DNA of 64,000 bases from Hymenobacter psoromatis (GTDB lineage: Bacteria > Bacteroidota > Bacteroidia > Cytophagales > Hymenobacteraceae), in assembly GCA_001596155.1 (NCBI GenBank), contig CP014771.1, positions 620,001-684,000 of the forward strand, read 5' to 3'. Within the stretch, counting starts at the first letter, position 1; each line of letters begins with the position of its first letter. A model generated the notes under the pieces. It was not told the DNA's origin and made no database searches. It saw only the letters and a program-made list of their open reading frames with translations. Both the position numbers and the translations under genes were made by a program. Shown here in pieces: positions 8,422-17,209 of the stretch.

Positions 8422-9099
8422 TCACTCCTCGCGTAGCACGTAGCCCATGCCCACCAGCGTGTGGATGAGTTTGGTGGGGTAGCCCTTGTCGGCTTTTTTG
8501 CGCAAGAAGTTGATGTACACGTCAATGACATTCGACCCCGTATCGAAATTCATATCCCAGACGTGCTCCAGCAGCTCGGCCCGGCTCACTACCCGGCCCT
8601 GGTGGCGCAGCAGGTATTCGAGCAGCGCAAACTCGCGGGCGGTGAGCTGAATAGGCTGGCCGGCGCGCTCCACGCGCTTGGTGGCGGGGTCGAGGGTGAG
8701 GTCGGCCAGGCGCAGGGGCGCGGTGGCGGCCGGCGCATCGGTGCGGCGGCGCACCAGCGCCCGCAGCCGCGCCAGCAGCTCCGCGAAGGCGAAAGGCTTC
8801 ACCAGGTAATCGTCGGCCCCGGCATCGAGGCCCCGGATTTTGTCGTCCGTTTCGCCCAGGGCCGTCAGCATCAGAATGGGCACGCCGGGGTCGTGGGCCC
8901 GCACCTGGCGGCACACCTCCAGGCCGCTGAGGCCGGGCAGCATCTGGTCCAGAATCAGGCAGTCGTACTGCGTGCTCTGGGCGCGGTGCAGGCCCAGCAG
9001 GCCATCGGCGGCCAGGTCCACGGTGTAGCCCTGCTCGGTAAGGCCCTGGTGCAGAAAGGCGGCCACGGAGGGCTCGTCTTCGACAAGAAGAATTTTCAT
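8422..9099 (-). CDS. OmpR/PhoB-type response regulator
   Basis: 225-residue cytoplasmic DNA-binding regulator. The receiver domain (1-115) has the acidic pocket VEDE, phospho-acceptor Asp51 in LILDQMLPG, Thr79 and Lys101 in LVKPF. The C-terminal winged helix has LTAREFALLEYLLRHQGRVVSR and HTLVGMGYVLRE. It resembles CusR/CopR-type regulators. No kinase is adjacent; the orphan kinase at 3309-4724 is the closest candidate partner and belongs to the architecture usually paired with this class. That link is inference. Translation start ATG 9099 is well placed. Confidence 0.93.
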   Translation of the reverse strand: MKILLVEDEPSVAAFLHQGLTEQGYTVDLAADGLLGLHRAQSTQYDCLILDQMLPGLSGLEVCRQVRAHDPGVPILMLTALGETDDKIRGLDAGADDYLVKPFAFAELLARLRALVRRRTDAPAATAPLRLADLTLDPATKRVERAGQPIQLTAREFALLEYLLRHQGRVVSRAELLEHVWDMNFDTGSNVIDVYINFLRKKADKGYPTKLIHTLVGMGYVLREE

Positions 9100-9210
9100 G
9101 CGGGGTAGGGGTGGTTGGCGTAGTCGGCCTGCAAAAATGCAGCGGCGCGGCTGGTTCGGAGGTGTAGGGTTATTTTTGAGGCGTAACTAAGAGGGGGTAG
9201 GAATACTAAA

Positions 9211-9327
9211 GAACGTCATGCTCATCTGGCGTCCGCTTGTCGAAGCATCTCTGCTGCGGTCGGTGAACGGCGCGGATAAAGCAGTAGAGATGCTTCGACA
9301 AGCGGACGCCAGATGAGCATGACGTTC
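9211..9327. repeat. palindromic repeat, family A copy 1
   Basis: Perfect 42-bp inverted arms (9211-9252 and 9286-9327), outer end GAACGTCATGCTCATCTGG, about 33 bp between. It lies between the divergent response regulator and TPR lipoprotein genes. Other copies are at 37685-37802, 43598-43703 and 47477-47601. Confidence 0.9.
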
Positions 9328-9382
9328 TTATTTTGATACTTCATTCCTAAATCTTAATTCCCTACCCCCCCCGCCACCCCCT

Positions 9383-10522
9383 ATGCCTCGCCGGCTCCTT
9401 CCCTTTTTGGCTTTGCTGCTGGCCGCCTGCCACGCTACCCCCGCCGAGCGGCCCGATACGCTCGTGGACCTGGCCACCGTGCAAAGTGGCCCCCGCGTGC
9501 AGGCCGATGAGCTGGACGGGGCCATTCAACAGCAGCCCGATAACACGGGCCTGCTGGCCCGCCGCGCCACCCTGCGCCTGGCCGCTGGCCAGCCCGTGGC
9601 CGCGTTGCGCGATGTGGAGGCCGCCTTGGCCATCGATGACGAGGATGGCGACCTGTATTACTTGCAGGCCCGTGCCTACCGCGCCCTCGGCCGCCTGCCG
9701 CAAGCGCTGGCCGCCGCGCGCCGTGCCGCCGACGCGGGCTTCAACTCGCCCGAGCTGCCGTTGCTCGAAGGTGAAACCCGGCTCGCGGCGCGCCAATATG
9801 ACGCCGCGCTAGCCAGCCTCGACCGCACGCTGCTCCTCGACCCCGACCAGCCCGCGGCGCTGTTTTACAAGGGCTTGGCCTACGCGGCCACCCGCGATAC
9901 CGCGCAGGCCCTCGACTACCTGCGCGCGGCCCTGGCCCGCGACCCGCGTGAGCCCGAGATTCTGCACCAGCTGGCTTTTTTGCTCAACGCCTACCGCCTG
10001 CCGCAGGAGGCCGCCGCCTACGCCAGCCGGGGCCTGCGCCTCGACTCTGCCTCCGGCGCGCTGCACTACGACTACGGCCGCCAACTGGAGTTGCTGGGCC
10101 GCCCCGACAGCGCCCTGCGCTACTACCGCCGCGCCCTAGCCCTTGACACCACGCAGTACCGGGCTGACTATCGCCTGGCCCTGGCGGCCAGTGCCAGCGG
10201 CCAGCGGCCAGCGTCGGTTATTCCGCATTTGCAGCGCGCCTTGCGCCTCAACCCGCGCCTGCCCCAGGCTCGCGCCATCTTGGCCGAGGCGCTGGAGGCG
10301 CAGCACCGCCTGCCCGAAGCCCTGCGCCAGTATCAGATGCTCGTGCTCGAAAACCCCAGCAATCAGCATTGGACCTATAAAGTCTGGAAGATGGGCGAAC
10401 AAGTACGGGCTGCCTTGCCCGATAGCTTGCGCCCCGCGCCGGTCTATTATCGCCGGCCCGTCGTGGAGCCTGCCCAACGGCCCCAGCCCGTGGCGCCGCT
10501 GTTGGCGCGGCCGGTCCGCTAG
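9383..10522 (+). CDS. TPR-repeat lipoprotein
   Basis: 379 residues beginning with a lipoprotein signal: MPRRLLPFLALLLAAC, cleaved before Cys17. The remainder is a run of tetratricopeptide repeats with the usual spacing of A/G, Y and P positions (for example YYLQARAYRALGRLPQAL, ALFYKGLAYAATRDTAQAL, ALHYDYGRQLELLGRPDSAL). A protein-interaction scaffold in the cell envelope is likely; no enzymatic motif is present. The last ~35 residues are Pro/Arg-rich. It is divergent from the response regulator with a family A palindrome between them. thrS follows in the same direction after 107 bp. The partner is unknown. Confidence 0.85.
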   Translation: MPRRLLPFLALLLAACHATPAERPDTLVDLATVQSGPRVQADELDGAIQQQPDNTGLLARRATLRLAAGQPVAALRDVEAALAIDDEDGDLYYLQARAYRALGRLPQALAAARRAADAGFNSPELPLLEGETRLAARQYDAALASLDRTLLLDPDQPAALFYKGLAYAATRDTAQALDYLRAALARDPREPEILHQLAFLLNAYRLPQEAAAYASRGLRLDSASGALHYDYGRQLELLGRPDSALRYYRRALALDTTQYRADYRLALAASASGQRPASVIPHLQRALRLNPRLPQARAILAEALEAQHRLPEALRQYQMLVLENPSNQHWTYKVWKMGEQVRAALPDSLRPAPVYYRRPVVEPAQRPQPVAPLLARPVR

Positions 10523-10629
10523 CAGGGGGGTAGGGCAGGTGCGTAAAATAGCGCCTGCCTTTACTTGCTGGTGCCCCCGGCGTAACTTGCGCCTGCTTTG
10601 CGCTCACCGCAAGCACCAGCTTAGTAGTT

Positions 10630-12567
10630 ATGCTCCAAATCACCCTCCCCGACGGCTCCATCCGCCAGGTCGAAGCCGGCTCGACGGGCTACGACCTCGC
10701 CGCCAGCATCAGCGAAGGCCTGGCCCGCAATGCTCTGGCCGTGAAAGTAAACGGCGAAATCCGCGACCTGCACCGCCCCCTCACCGCCGACGCCAGCCTC
10801 GAAATTCTTACCTGGAACGATGCCGGTGGCAAGCAAGCCTACTGGCACTCCTCGGCCCACCTCATGGCCGAAGCCCTCGAAGCGCTCTACCCCGGCGTGA
10901 AGCTGGCTATCGGCCCGGCCATCGAAAATGGCTTCTACTACGACGTGGACCTCGGCGAAGGCCGCACCATTTCGAGCGACGACTTCCCGGCTATCGAGAA
11001 GAAAATGCTGGAGCTGGCCAAGAACAAGAGCAAGTTTGAGCGCCGCGAAGTGCCCAAGGCTGAGGCCATTGCCTACTTCACCGAGAAGCAGGACCCCTAC
11101 AAGCTGGAGCTGATTGACGGCCTCCAGGATGGCCAGATTACGTTCTACTCGCAGGGAAATTTTACCGACCTCTGCCGCGGGCCGCACATTCCCGATACGG
11201 GCACCATCAAGGCTGCTAAAATCATGAATGTGGCCGGTGCCTACTGGCGTGGCGACGAGAAAAACAAGCAGCTCACGCGCCTCTACGGCATCACCTTCCC
11301 CAAGGCCAAGGACCTCACCGAGTACCTCGAAAAACTTGAAGAAGCCAAGCGCCGTGACCACCGCAAGCTGGGCAAGGAGCTGGAGCTGTTCGCCTTTTCG
11401 GAGAGGGTAGGGGCCGGCCTGCCGCTGTGGCTGCCCAAGGGCACGGCCCTGCGCGAGCGCTTGGAGCAATTTCTGCGCAAGGCCCAGGTGAAGGCTGGCT
11501 ACCAGCCGGTTGTGACGCCGCACATTGGCTCCAAAGAGCTGTACGTGACCAGCGGCCACTACGAGAAATACGGCGCCGATTCGTTCCAGCCCATCAAGAC
11601 GCCTAACCCCGGCGAGGAGTTTTTCCTCAAACCGATGAACTGCCCCCACCACTGCGAAATCTACCGCACCAAGCCCCGCAGCTACCGCGACCTGCCGGTG
11701 CGCCTCGCCGAGTTTGGTACCGTGTACCGCTACGAGCAGTCGGGCGAGCTACACGGCCTCACCCGCGTGCGCGGCTTCACCCAGGACGATGCGCACATCT
11801 TCTGCCGCCCCGACCAGGTGAAGGAGGAGTTTCAGAAGGTGATTGACCTGGTGCTCTACGTATTCAAAGCGCTTGGTTTCGGTGATTTCACGGCGCAGAT
11901 TTCACTCCGCGACCCCGAGAACAAGACCAAATACATCGGCTCCGACGAAAACTGGACCTTGGCCGAAAACGCCATTAAGGAAGCCACCGCCGAAAAGGGC
12001 CTGACCACCGTGACGGAGCTGGGCGAGGCCGCCTTTTACGGTCCCAAACTCGACTTCATGGTGCGCGATGCGCTGGGCCGCCGCTGGCAGCTCGGCACTA
12101 TCCAGGTCGATTACAACCTGCCCGAACGCTTTGATTTAGAGTATGTAGCGCCCGACAATACCAAGCAGCGCCCCGTGATGATTCACCGGGCTCCGTTTGG
12201 CTCGCTGGAGCGCTTCGTGGCCGTTCTCATCGAGCACACCGCTGGTAATTTCCCGCTTTGGCTCTCGCCCGAGCAATTTATCGTGCTACCCATCTCCGAT
12301 AAATTCGCCGACTATGCTTACGAAGTGAAGGCCCGCCTCGAAGCCGCCGACCTGCGCGGCACCGTCGATGCCCGCGACGAGCGCATTGGCCGCAAAATCC
12401 GCGATGCGGAGATTGCTAAAACGCCTTATTTATTGGTAGTTGGCGAAAAAGAAGTGCAGGATGGCATCGTGAGTGTGCGCCGCCACGGCGAAGGTGACCT
12501 CGGCTCAATGCCAATCGATGACTTCATTAAAAGCGTTAATAGCCAAGTTGCCGAGGCAATGGGCTAG
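10630..12567 (+). CDS. thrS: threonine--tRNA ligase
   Basis: Charges tRNA-Thr. The 645-residue protein has the full bacterial architecture: TGS domain (1-60), the editing/SAD domain with [11 protein letters not shown] and the HxxxH-type zinc site, then the class II catalytic core with [36 protein letters not shown] and the anticodon-binding domain from about 540. Start [10 protein letters not shown] fits homologues. It heads the conserved thrS-infC-rpmI-rplT block. The 107-bp leader contains CTGGTGC and its complement GCACCAG about 40 nt apart, which could form a leader hairpin, but no T-box features are visible. Confidence 0.98.
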   Translation: MLQITLPDGSIRQVEAGSTGYDLAASISEGLARNALAVKVNGEIRDLHRPLTADASLEILTWNDAGGKQAYWHSSAHLMAEALEALYPGVKLAIGPAIENGFYYDVDLGEGRTISSDDFPAIEKKMLELAKNKSKFERREVPKAEAIAYFTEKQDPYKLELIDGLQDGQITFYSQGNFTDLCRGPHIPDTGTIKAAKIMNVAGAYWRGDEKNKQLTRLYGITFPKAKDLTEYLEKLEEAKRRDHRKLGKELELFAFSERVGAGLPLWLPKGTALRERLEQFLRKAQVKAGYQPVVTPHIGSKELYVTSGHYEKYGADSFQPIKTPNPGEEFFLKPMNCPHHCEIYRTKPRSYRDLPVRLAEFGTVYRYEQSGELHGLTRVRGFTQDDAHIFCRPDQVKEEFQKVIDLVLYVFKALGFGDFTAQISLRDPENKTKYIGSDENWTLAENAIKEATAEKGLTTVTELGEAAFYGPKLDFMVRDALGRRWQLGTIQVDYNLPERFDLEYVAPDNTKQRPVMIHRAPFGSLERFVAVLIEHTAGNFPLWLSPEQFIVLPISDKFADYAYEVKARLEAADLRGTVDARDERIGRKIRDAEIAKTPYLLVVGEKEVQDGIVSVRRHGEGDLGSMPIDDFIKSVNSQVAEAMG

Positions 12568-12577
12568 TTTTTACTGG

Positions 12578-12651
12578 GTAATGGGCAGTGATTAAAGACT
12601 AAGGGCGGGCTGTTTTCTGGCTGGCCTCCCTTAGTAATCACTGGCCATTAC
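12578..12651. repeat. inverted repeat between thrS and infC
   Basis: GTAATGGGCAGTGATTA...CTAAGGG on the left pairs imperfectly with CCCTTAGTAATCACTGGCCATTAC on the right. It starts about 10 bp after the thrS stop and could act as a terminator or processing site before the infC promoter. Confidence 0.6.
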
Positions 12652-12671
12652 TCATTAATTTCTCCTATCAT

Positions 12672-12702
12672 TTTGATTTGCCAGTAAAAAGACGGATATT
12701 TG
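12672..12702 (+). promoter_or_regulatory. putative promoter of infC-rpmI-rplT
   Basis: TTTG at 12672-12675, then 19 nt, then GATATTTG at 12695-12702, one mismatch from the Bacteroidota -7 box TAnnTTTG. It would give an infC leader of about 75 nt. Confidence 0.4.
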
Positions 12703-12770
12703 CGGCCCGAACGATTGGCTGCAAGGCCCGTTGCTCGTCGCCTTAAAATTATTCCCCGCCACACTTTAGC

Positions 12771-12776
12771 AGGAGG
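12771..12776 (+). promoter_or_regulatory. strong Shine-Dalgarno before the ATA start of infC
   Basis: AGGAGG lies 9 nt before the ATA codon at 12786. A strong site of this kind is rare in this window and supports translation beginning at the non-standard codon. Confidence 0.8.
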
Positions 12777-12785
12777 ACTTTCGCC

Positions 12786-13445
12786 ATAGCTACCCCGAAT
12801 CGTCGGTACGTGCCCCGCCAGCAGGTGGAGGAGCCGTTCAAAATCAACCAGAAAATCACCGCTCGCGAGGTTCGCCTTGTGGGGGATAACGTCGAGCAGG
12901 GTATTTACCCCACCGACCAAGCCCGTAAAATGGCCCAGGACCAGAACCTGGACCTGGTGGAGATTTCGCCCACGGCCACGCCGCCCGTGTGCCGCGTCAT
13001 CGACTACTCGAAATTCAAGTACGAGCAGAAGAAGAAGACCCGTGAGCTAAAGGCTAAGCAAACCAAGGTTGTCCTCAAGGAAATCCGCTTCGGACCCAAT
13101 ACGGACGACCACGACTTTGACTTTAAGCTCAAGCACGCGCAGGAGTTCCTGAAAGAAGGTGCTAAAATCAAAGCCTACGTTCACTTTGTGGGCCGAAGCA
13201 TTGTCTTCAAAGAGCGCGGCGAAATTCTGCTGCTCAAGTTTGCTCAGGCTCTGGAAGAGTTGGCCAAAGTGGAGCAGTTGCCCAAGCTGGAAGGCAAGCG
13301 CATGTTCCTCTACTTAGCCCCCAAGGCGGCGGTAGTGGCCAAAGCCGTTCCCAAGCCCACCGCTACTCCCGCCGACAAGGCCAAAGCTCCTGCTCCCAAG
13401 GAGAAGGAAGCAAAGCCGACGCAGGAGCCTGCCGCCACCGAATAG
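12786..13445 (+). CDS. infC: translation initiation factor IF-3, probable ATA start
   Basis: IF-3 binds the 30S subunit and rejects non-canonical start codons. The conserved N-terminus [20 protein letters not shown] begins right after an ATA codon at 12786, which follows AGGAGG by 9 nt; the first ATG/GTG-type start (GTG 12810) would remove eight residues and has no ribosome site. Hence 219 residues starting at ATA, matching the AUU-type autoregulated starts known for infC in other bacteria. The N- and C-domains are intact ([30 protein letters not shown]). The tail from about residue 185 is a Lys/Ala/Pro-rich extension. Upstream of rpmI and rplT in the usual order. Confidence 0.92.
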   Translation: MATPNRRYVPRQQVEEPFKINQKITAREVRLVGDNVEQGIYPTDQARKMAQDQNLDLVEISPTATPPVCRVIDYSKFKYEQKKKTRELKAKQTKVVLKEIRFGPNTDDHDFDFKLKHAQEFLKEGAKIKAYVHFVGRSIVFKERGEILLLKFAQALEELAKVEQLPKLEGKRMFLYLAPKAAVVAKAVPKPTATPADKAKAPAPKEKEAKPTQEPAATE

Positions 13446-13532
13446 CTTAACCCCGTTTGTTGATGGCTGCCGTTGCCGACTAAGTAAGTCGTTCAGCGTC
13501 AGTACCAAACAATCAATAATCAACCCAACCCC

Positions 13533-13727
13533 ATGCCCAAAGTAAAAACCAAGTCGGGTGCCAAGAAGCGTTTCAAGCTGACTGGCACTGGCAAAGTGAA
13601 GCGTAAGCACGCCTTCAAGTCGCACATCCTGACCAAGAAGAGCACCAAGCGTAAGCGCGCCCTCACCCATAGCGGCCTCGTTAGCTCGGCCGACATGAAC
13701 CGGGTGAGTCAGATGCTGAATATTTAA
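13533..13727 (+). CDS. rpmI: 50S ribosomal protein L35
   Basis: 64 residues, highly basic, with the family start [20 protein letters not shown] and the conserved [18 protein letters not shown] segment. A component of the large ribosomal subunit. It lies 87 bp after infC and before rplT, the standard operon order, where it is normally coexpressed with both. Full length. Confidence 0.97.
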   Translation: MPKVKTKSGAKKRFKLTGTGKVKRKHAFKSHILTKKSTKRKRALTHSGLVSSADMNRVSQMLNI

Positions 13728-13816
13728 GTTAAAAGTTAAGAGTTAAAAGTTAAGAGTTGGCTATTGCTGTCACTCCGTAGCTTCCACTCTTAACCTTTAA
13801 CTCTTAACTCTCAACT
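13728..13816. repeat. AT-rich inverted repeat between rpmI and rplT
   Basis: Tandem copies of AAAAGTTAAGAGTT on the left face CTTAACCTTTAACTCTTAACTCTCAAC on the right with a GC-richer loop. The repeat starts directly at the rpmI stop. In other bacteria this intergenic region is part of ribosomal protein mRNA control; here it may be only a dispersed repeat. Confidence 0.65.
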
Positions 13817-13889
13817 CAATCACCAGGCTTCCGGCTGAAACATCCGTTTCTCAAGCAACCACGCGCCGGCTGCCAAAAACAATCAGGTT

Positions 13890-14234
13890 ATGCCAAGGAG
13901 TGTAAACCATGTGGCCTCGCGCCACCGCCGCAAAAAAGTAATGCGCCTCGCCAAAGGCTACTATGGCCGGCGCAAGAATGTCTGGACCGTTGCGAAAAAC
14001 GCCGTAGAAAAGGGCTTGCTCTATGCCTACCGCGACCGCAAGGTAAAGAAGCGCGAATTCCGCGCCCTCTGGATTCAGCGCATCAACGCCGGTGCCCGTG
14101 AGCATGGCCTATCGTATTCGCAGTTGATGGGCGGCCTGAAAAAGGCTGGCATTGAGCTCAACCGCAAAGTGCTTGCCGACCTCGCCCTGAACCACCCCGC
14201 AGCTTTTGCGGGCATCGTTGAGAAAGTGAAGTAA
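13890..14234 (+). CDS. rplT: 50S ribosomal protein L20
   Basis: 114 residues with [20 protein letters not shown] at the start, the conserved [10 protein letters not shown] motif and the C-terminal globular domain ([27 protein letters not shown]). Assembly-initiating protein of the large subunit and, in other bacteria, a repressor of its own operon. Last gene of the infC block and followed by two hairpins. Confidence 0.97.
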   Translation: MPRSVNHVASRHRRKKVMRLAKGYYGRRKNVWTVAKNAVEKGLLYAYRDRKVKKREFRALWIQRINAGAREHGLSYSQLMGGLKKAGIELNRKVLADLALNHPAAFAGIVEKVK

Positions 14235-14240
14235 GGTGGC

Positions 14241-14316
14241 CGGGCTACGCACGTAGCCCGCGCCTTTCGACTGACCCTGAAAAGCGCTTGCCCCCAAAAG
14301 AGGAGGCAAGCGCTTT
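14241..14316 (+). terminator. tandem hairpins ending the infC-rplT operon
   Basis: A first hairpin (14241-14260, CGGGCTAC stem) is followed by a stronger one (14281-14316, 12-bp stem AAAGCGCTTGCC) with T-containing sequence after it. Confidence 0.7.
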
Positions 14317-14415
14317 GTCATTTTAATCGATAATAAAACGATTGGTTCACAAAGGGTTAGCACTTATAATTGAGGAGCCCCACTCCAGCCTAAGCTAAAG
14401 TGGGGCTCAAAAAAG

Positions 14416-14489
14416 TAGCGGGGACGAGAGTTGAACTCGTGACCTCAGGGTTATGAATCCTGTGCTCTAACCAACTGAGCTACCCCGCC
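14416..14489 (-). tRNA. tRNA-Met (CAT anticodon)
   Basis: Cloverleaf on the minus strand: acceptor GGCGGGG paired with CCCCGCT (one G-U), TA at 8-9, D-stem GCTC/GAGC, anticodon loop TTCATAA, T-arm ACGAG TTCAACT CTCGT, discriminator A. CCA is not encoded. The anticodon stem has one A-C mismatch next to the loop. The G-U pair at 1-72 and absence of the initiator GGG/CCC anticodon stem favour elongator Met; tRNA-Ile with a modified CAT anticodon cannot be excluded by eye. Confidence 0.9.
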
Positions 14490-14624
14490 AGTTGGTGGTT
14501 TGGGAGCGCAAAGGTACAAAAAAAACCTTTCTTCGCAAGCCTTCGCTTAAAAAATACTTGTTTTCCTGCCCGCAAAGCCGCTTTTAGCGATTAGTGACGG
14601 GCCAATTTCCTCTTACTCATTCAC

Positions 14625-15035
14625 ATGGCTATGCCCGCCGCCGCAAAGCGCCGCTTCGAGATGGAATACTCGATTAACGCTTCTCCCAAAATCCTCTTTC
14701 CCTACATCGCCTCCGCCTCCGGTTTGTCGCAGTGGTTTTGCGACGATGTGCGCCTCTACCCCGACCACCGCCTCGATATGGTGTGGGACAAGCAAAGCCA
14801 CTTCGCCGAAATCGCTACCCAGCGCCCAGGACGCAGCATTCGCTACGTGTTTCTAGATGAGCACAAGCGGCCGTTGACTGACGCGAACTACCTGGATTTT
14901 GTCCTGGAGTCATCGAGTATTACGGACGAAGTCTTTCTGCGGGTCACGGACTACTCCGACCACCTCGATACGCAGGAGCATTCGGAGCTGTGGGAAGGGC
15001 TCGTGGGCAAGCTTCGGGAGCAAGTAGGGGGGTAG
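14625..15035 (+). CDS. START-like domain protein
   Basis: 136-residue cytoplasmic protein with the look of an AHSA1/START-fold family common in Bacteroidota (MEYSINASPKILFPYIASAS, LSQWFCDDV, LEFV-type strand, TDYSD...). This fold binds hydrophobic ligands or acts as a cochaperone-like module, but no specific role is known to me. It is followed on the same strand by an LptF/LptG permease, 145 bp away with a palindrome between. The next Met (two codons in) is an alternative start. Family moderately sure, function unknown. Confidence 0.75.
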   Translation: MAMPAAAKRRFEMEYSINASPKILFPYIASASGLSQWFCDDVRLYPDHRLDMVWDKQSHFAEIATQRPGRSIRYVFLDEHKRPLTDANYLDFVLESSSITDEVFLRVTDYSDHLDTQEHSELWEGLVGKLREQVGG

Positions 15036-15065
15036 GCACTATCCCTGAGAGTAATTGCGTTAGGC

Positions 15066-15174
15066 TGTGCGGTAAGCTTTCGCTTGCCGTTGTTCGTCGG
15101 GGCGCTTTTATTTGGCTAAAAACGGCAAGCGAAAGCTTACCACACTTTTCCCGGCAAGCTGAAGCTTACCCTAC
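15066..15174. repeat. palindromic repeat, family C copy 1
   Basis: GTGCGGTAAGCTTTCGCTTGCCGTT pairs with its inverse ending at about 15144, and a third partial arm CGGCAAGCTGAAGCTTACC follows at 15152-15174. The element ends 6 bp before the GTG start of the LptF/LptG gene. A second copy is at 20432-20505. Confidence 0.8.
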
Positions 15175-15180
15175 ACGTTT

Positions 15181-16632
15181 GTGAAAAAGCTAGACAAACT
15201 CATTCTGAAGGCCTTTGCCGGGCCATTTTTACTCACGTTTGCGGTAGTGGAATTCATTTTCCTTACCCAGACGCTGTTGAAATACCTGGACGATATTATC
15301 GGGAAGGACCTGGGGCTAACGGTAATTCTACAGCTGCTGTTTTTTCTCAGCGTCACGATTATCCCCATTTCCCTACCCCTGGCGGTGTTGCTGTCGTCGC
15401 TGATGACCTACGGCAACCTGGGTGAACACCATGAGCTAACGGCCATCAAAGCCTCGGGCATTGCCCTGACCCGCATTTTGCGGCCGGTGTGGCTGGTGAG
15501 CACGGTGCTGGCCCTGTGCGCCTTTTGGTTTAATGAGCGCATCGTGCCCAAAGCCAACCTGAGTGCCTACAGCCTGCTCTGGGACGTGCGTCAGAAAAAG
15601 CTGGCGCTGGACATTCGGCCCGGCGTTTTTTACAACGGCATTCCCGGCTACACCATCAAGGTGGACAAGAAAGTGGGTCCGAATAAGGACATTCTGATGG
15701 GTGTCATGATTTATGACCACACCCAAAAGACGGGTAATGCCACGGTGCTGCTAGCCGATTCGGGCCGCATGTTTACCCGGTTCAATGGGCAGTACCTTGG
15801 TTTTGAGTTATTTAGGGGGCATGAATACGTGGAGCAGCCCGATGCGCAGAATCGTGCGGCGGCCTCCTTTATCCGGCAGGCTTTCAAGCGGAACATGATA
15901 ACCTTCTCGCTGGCTTCATTCGACCTGAACAACACGAAGAAAGAGCTATTCAGCACCAACCGGATGATGCTGAATATTCCGCAGCTCTTTCACGCCTCCG
16001 ATTCTATTCAGCGCACGCTGGCTCGCGAACGCCGCATGCTGCCGGCCCGGCTGGGCGGCTACTACACCTACCTGCGGCTCGATACCACGGGCCGCACCCA
16101 GGACCGCAAGCTCGCGGTTTTGCAGGTGCCCGCTTCGCGCCTACCCCCCCTCACGGCCACGCAAGTCGAGCAGGCGCTCAACCGGGCCCGCAACGTGAAC
16201 TCGTTTATTACGGCCACCTCACAGCGGCTCTACGAGGTTGCCCGCGAGTCGGCGGAGTTTCGCATCGAGGTCTATCGCAAATACACGCAATCGACGGCCG
16301 TGCTTCTAATGTTTCTGATTGGGGCACCACTCGGGGCTATTATCAAGAAAGGCGGCCTGGGAATTCCTATTCTGGTATCTATTCTGTTCTTCATCGTTTT
16401 CTATGTGTTCGATACGATGGGCTCGAAATACGGTCGCGACTTCGTGCTGCCGGTGGGGGTAGGGATGTGGCTATCGAACGCCATTCTATTTCCGTTCGGG
16501 GCTTTCTTTCTTTACCAGGCTTACAACGACTCGGGGCTGCTGGAGCTGGATTTCTGGCGTCGGCTGGCGCAGCGGCTGCCCCGCTTTCCGAGGCTGCGCC
16601 GGCTGGCAGCTCCCATTGCGGAAGGAGGATAG
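15181..16632 (+). CDS. LptF/LptG (YjgP/YjgQ) family permease
   Basis: Inner-membrane subunit of the lipopolysaccharide export ABC transporter. 483 residues from GTG 15181 ([20 protein letters not shown]), with three N-terminal TM helices, a periplasmic jellyroll-like domain (about 130-340, including [11 protein letters not shown]) and three C-terminal TM helices ([23 protein letters not shown] typical of the family). LptF cannot be told from LptG here. The start sits just after a family C palindrome, leaving little room for a leader. rpsO follows. Confidence 0.9.
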   Translation: MKKLDKLILKAFAGPFLLTFAVVEFIFLTQTLLKYLDDIIGKDLGLTVILQLLFFLSVTIIPISLPLAVLLSSLMTYGNLGEHHELTAIKASGIALTRILRPVWLVSTVLALCAFWFNERIVPKANLSAYSLLWDVRQKKLALDIRPGVFYNGIPGYTIKVDKKVGPNKDILMGVMIYDHTQKTGNATVLLADSGRMFTRFNGQYLGFELFRGHEYVEQPDAQNRAAASFIRQAFKRNMITFSLASFDLNNTKKELFSTNRMMLNIPQLFHASDSIQRTLARERRMLPARLGGYYTYLRLDTTGRTQDRKLAVLQVPASRLPPLTATQVEQALNRARNVNSFITATSQRLYEVARESAEFRIEVYRKYTQSTAVLLMFLIGAPLGAIIKKGGLGIPILVSILFFIVFYVFDTMGSKYGRDFVLPVGVGMWLSNAILFPFGAFFLYQAYNDSGLLELDFWRRLAQRLPRFPRLRRLAAPIAEGG

Positions 16633-16635
16633 GAA

Positions 16636-16660
16636 TTGCGCTCAAAACTCCGTACCTTTG
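16636..16660 (+). promoter_or_regulatory. putative promoter of rpsO
   Basis: TTG at 16636 and TACCTTTG at 16653-16660, a full match to the Bacteroidota -7 box TAnnTTTG, about 72 bp before the rpsO ATG. Spacing between boxes (14 nt) is shorter than usual. Confidence 0.45.
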
Positions 16661-16732
16661 CACCCGCCCCGAGTTGTGGGGCACGCATTTCTCCTATTTT
16701 TTCAATCTAAGACGGGTTCTCCCTATCTGCCG

Positions 16733-17008
16733 ATGATACTCTCGACCGAGGCCAAGCAGGCCATCTTCGAAAAAAACAGCCTTCAGAAAGTTACCACCGA
16801 TACCGGTTCGGCCGAGTCGCAAATCGCGCTCTTCACGCACCGCATCACGCACCTCACGGAGCACCTGAAAGTTAACAAAAAAGACCACAGCACCCGCCTG
16901 GGTCTGTTGAAGCTGGTAGGCAAGCGCCGCCGCATGCTGGATTATCTCCAGCACCGCGAAATCAACCGCTACCGCGCCATTATCAAGGAGTTGGGTATCC
17001 GTAAGTAA
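16733..17008 (+). CDS. rpsO: 30S ribosomal protein S15
   Basis: 91 residues from ATG 16733 ([16 protein letters not shown]); the frame is open further upstream but that part crosses the promoter. Conserved segments are [22 protein letters not shown] and [23 protein letters not shown]. Binds 16S rRNA in the platform. As in many bacteria pnp is directly downstream. A terminator and a long palindrome separate the two. Confidence 0.97.
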   Translation: MILSTEAKQAIFEKNSLQKVTTDTGSAESQIALFTHRITHLTEHLKVNKKDHSTRLGLLKLVGKRRRMLDYLQHREINRYRAIIKELGIRK

Positions 17009-17020
17009 GCCCACCCGCTG

Positions 17021-17064
17021 AGAGTAGGGAGCCTTCCAAGCGAGGGTTCCCTACTCTTTTTTTT
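17021..17064 (+). terminator. rpsO intrinsic terminator
   Basis: AGAGTAGGGAGCC pairs with GGTTCCCTACTCT around an 11-nt loop and is followed by eight T. It starts 12 bp after the rpsO stop. Confidence 0.85.
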
Positions 17065-17075
17065 GCCCATTTTGA

Positions 17076-17196
17076 GTAGGGGCGGGGCTTGCCCCCGCCC
17101 GTCGTTGAACCGAAGCTGGCCCCGGCCAACGCCCGCCGTTGAACGATACCCGTTGCAGTCGGTTCAACGACGGGCGGGGGCAAGCCCCGCCCCTAC
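17076..17196. repeat. palindromic repeat, family D copy 1 (pnp leader)
   Basis: Perfect 35-bp inverted arms (17076-17110 and 17162-17196), beginning GTAGGGGCGGGGCTTGCCCC, with a ~50-nt centre holding a further copy of GTTGAAC. It ends 13 bp before the pnp start, so the pnp messenger, if transcribed through it, would carry a very long hairpin. The second copy is at 38513-38609. Confidence 0.9.
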
Positions 17197-17209
17197 AATT
17201 CTTTTCCCC

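Noticed and set aside
10523..10629. T-box or attenuator before thrS
   Set aside because: A weak hairpin is possible but there is no T-box consensus or specifier, and T-boxes are not typical of this phylum.
13728..13816. Repeats between rpmI and rplT as a CRISPR or riboswitch
   Set aside because: Repeat units are short and directly adjacent with no spacers, and the arms are inverted. No riboswitch consensus is seen.
17063..17209. Longer N-terminus for pnp
   Set aside because: It would be translated from the family D palindrome. Homology begins at 17210.
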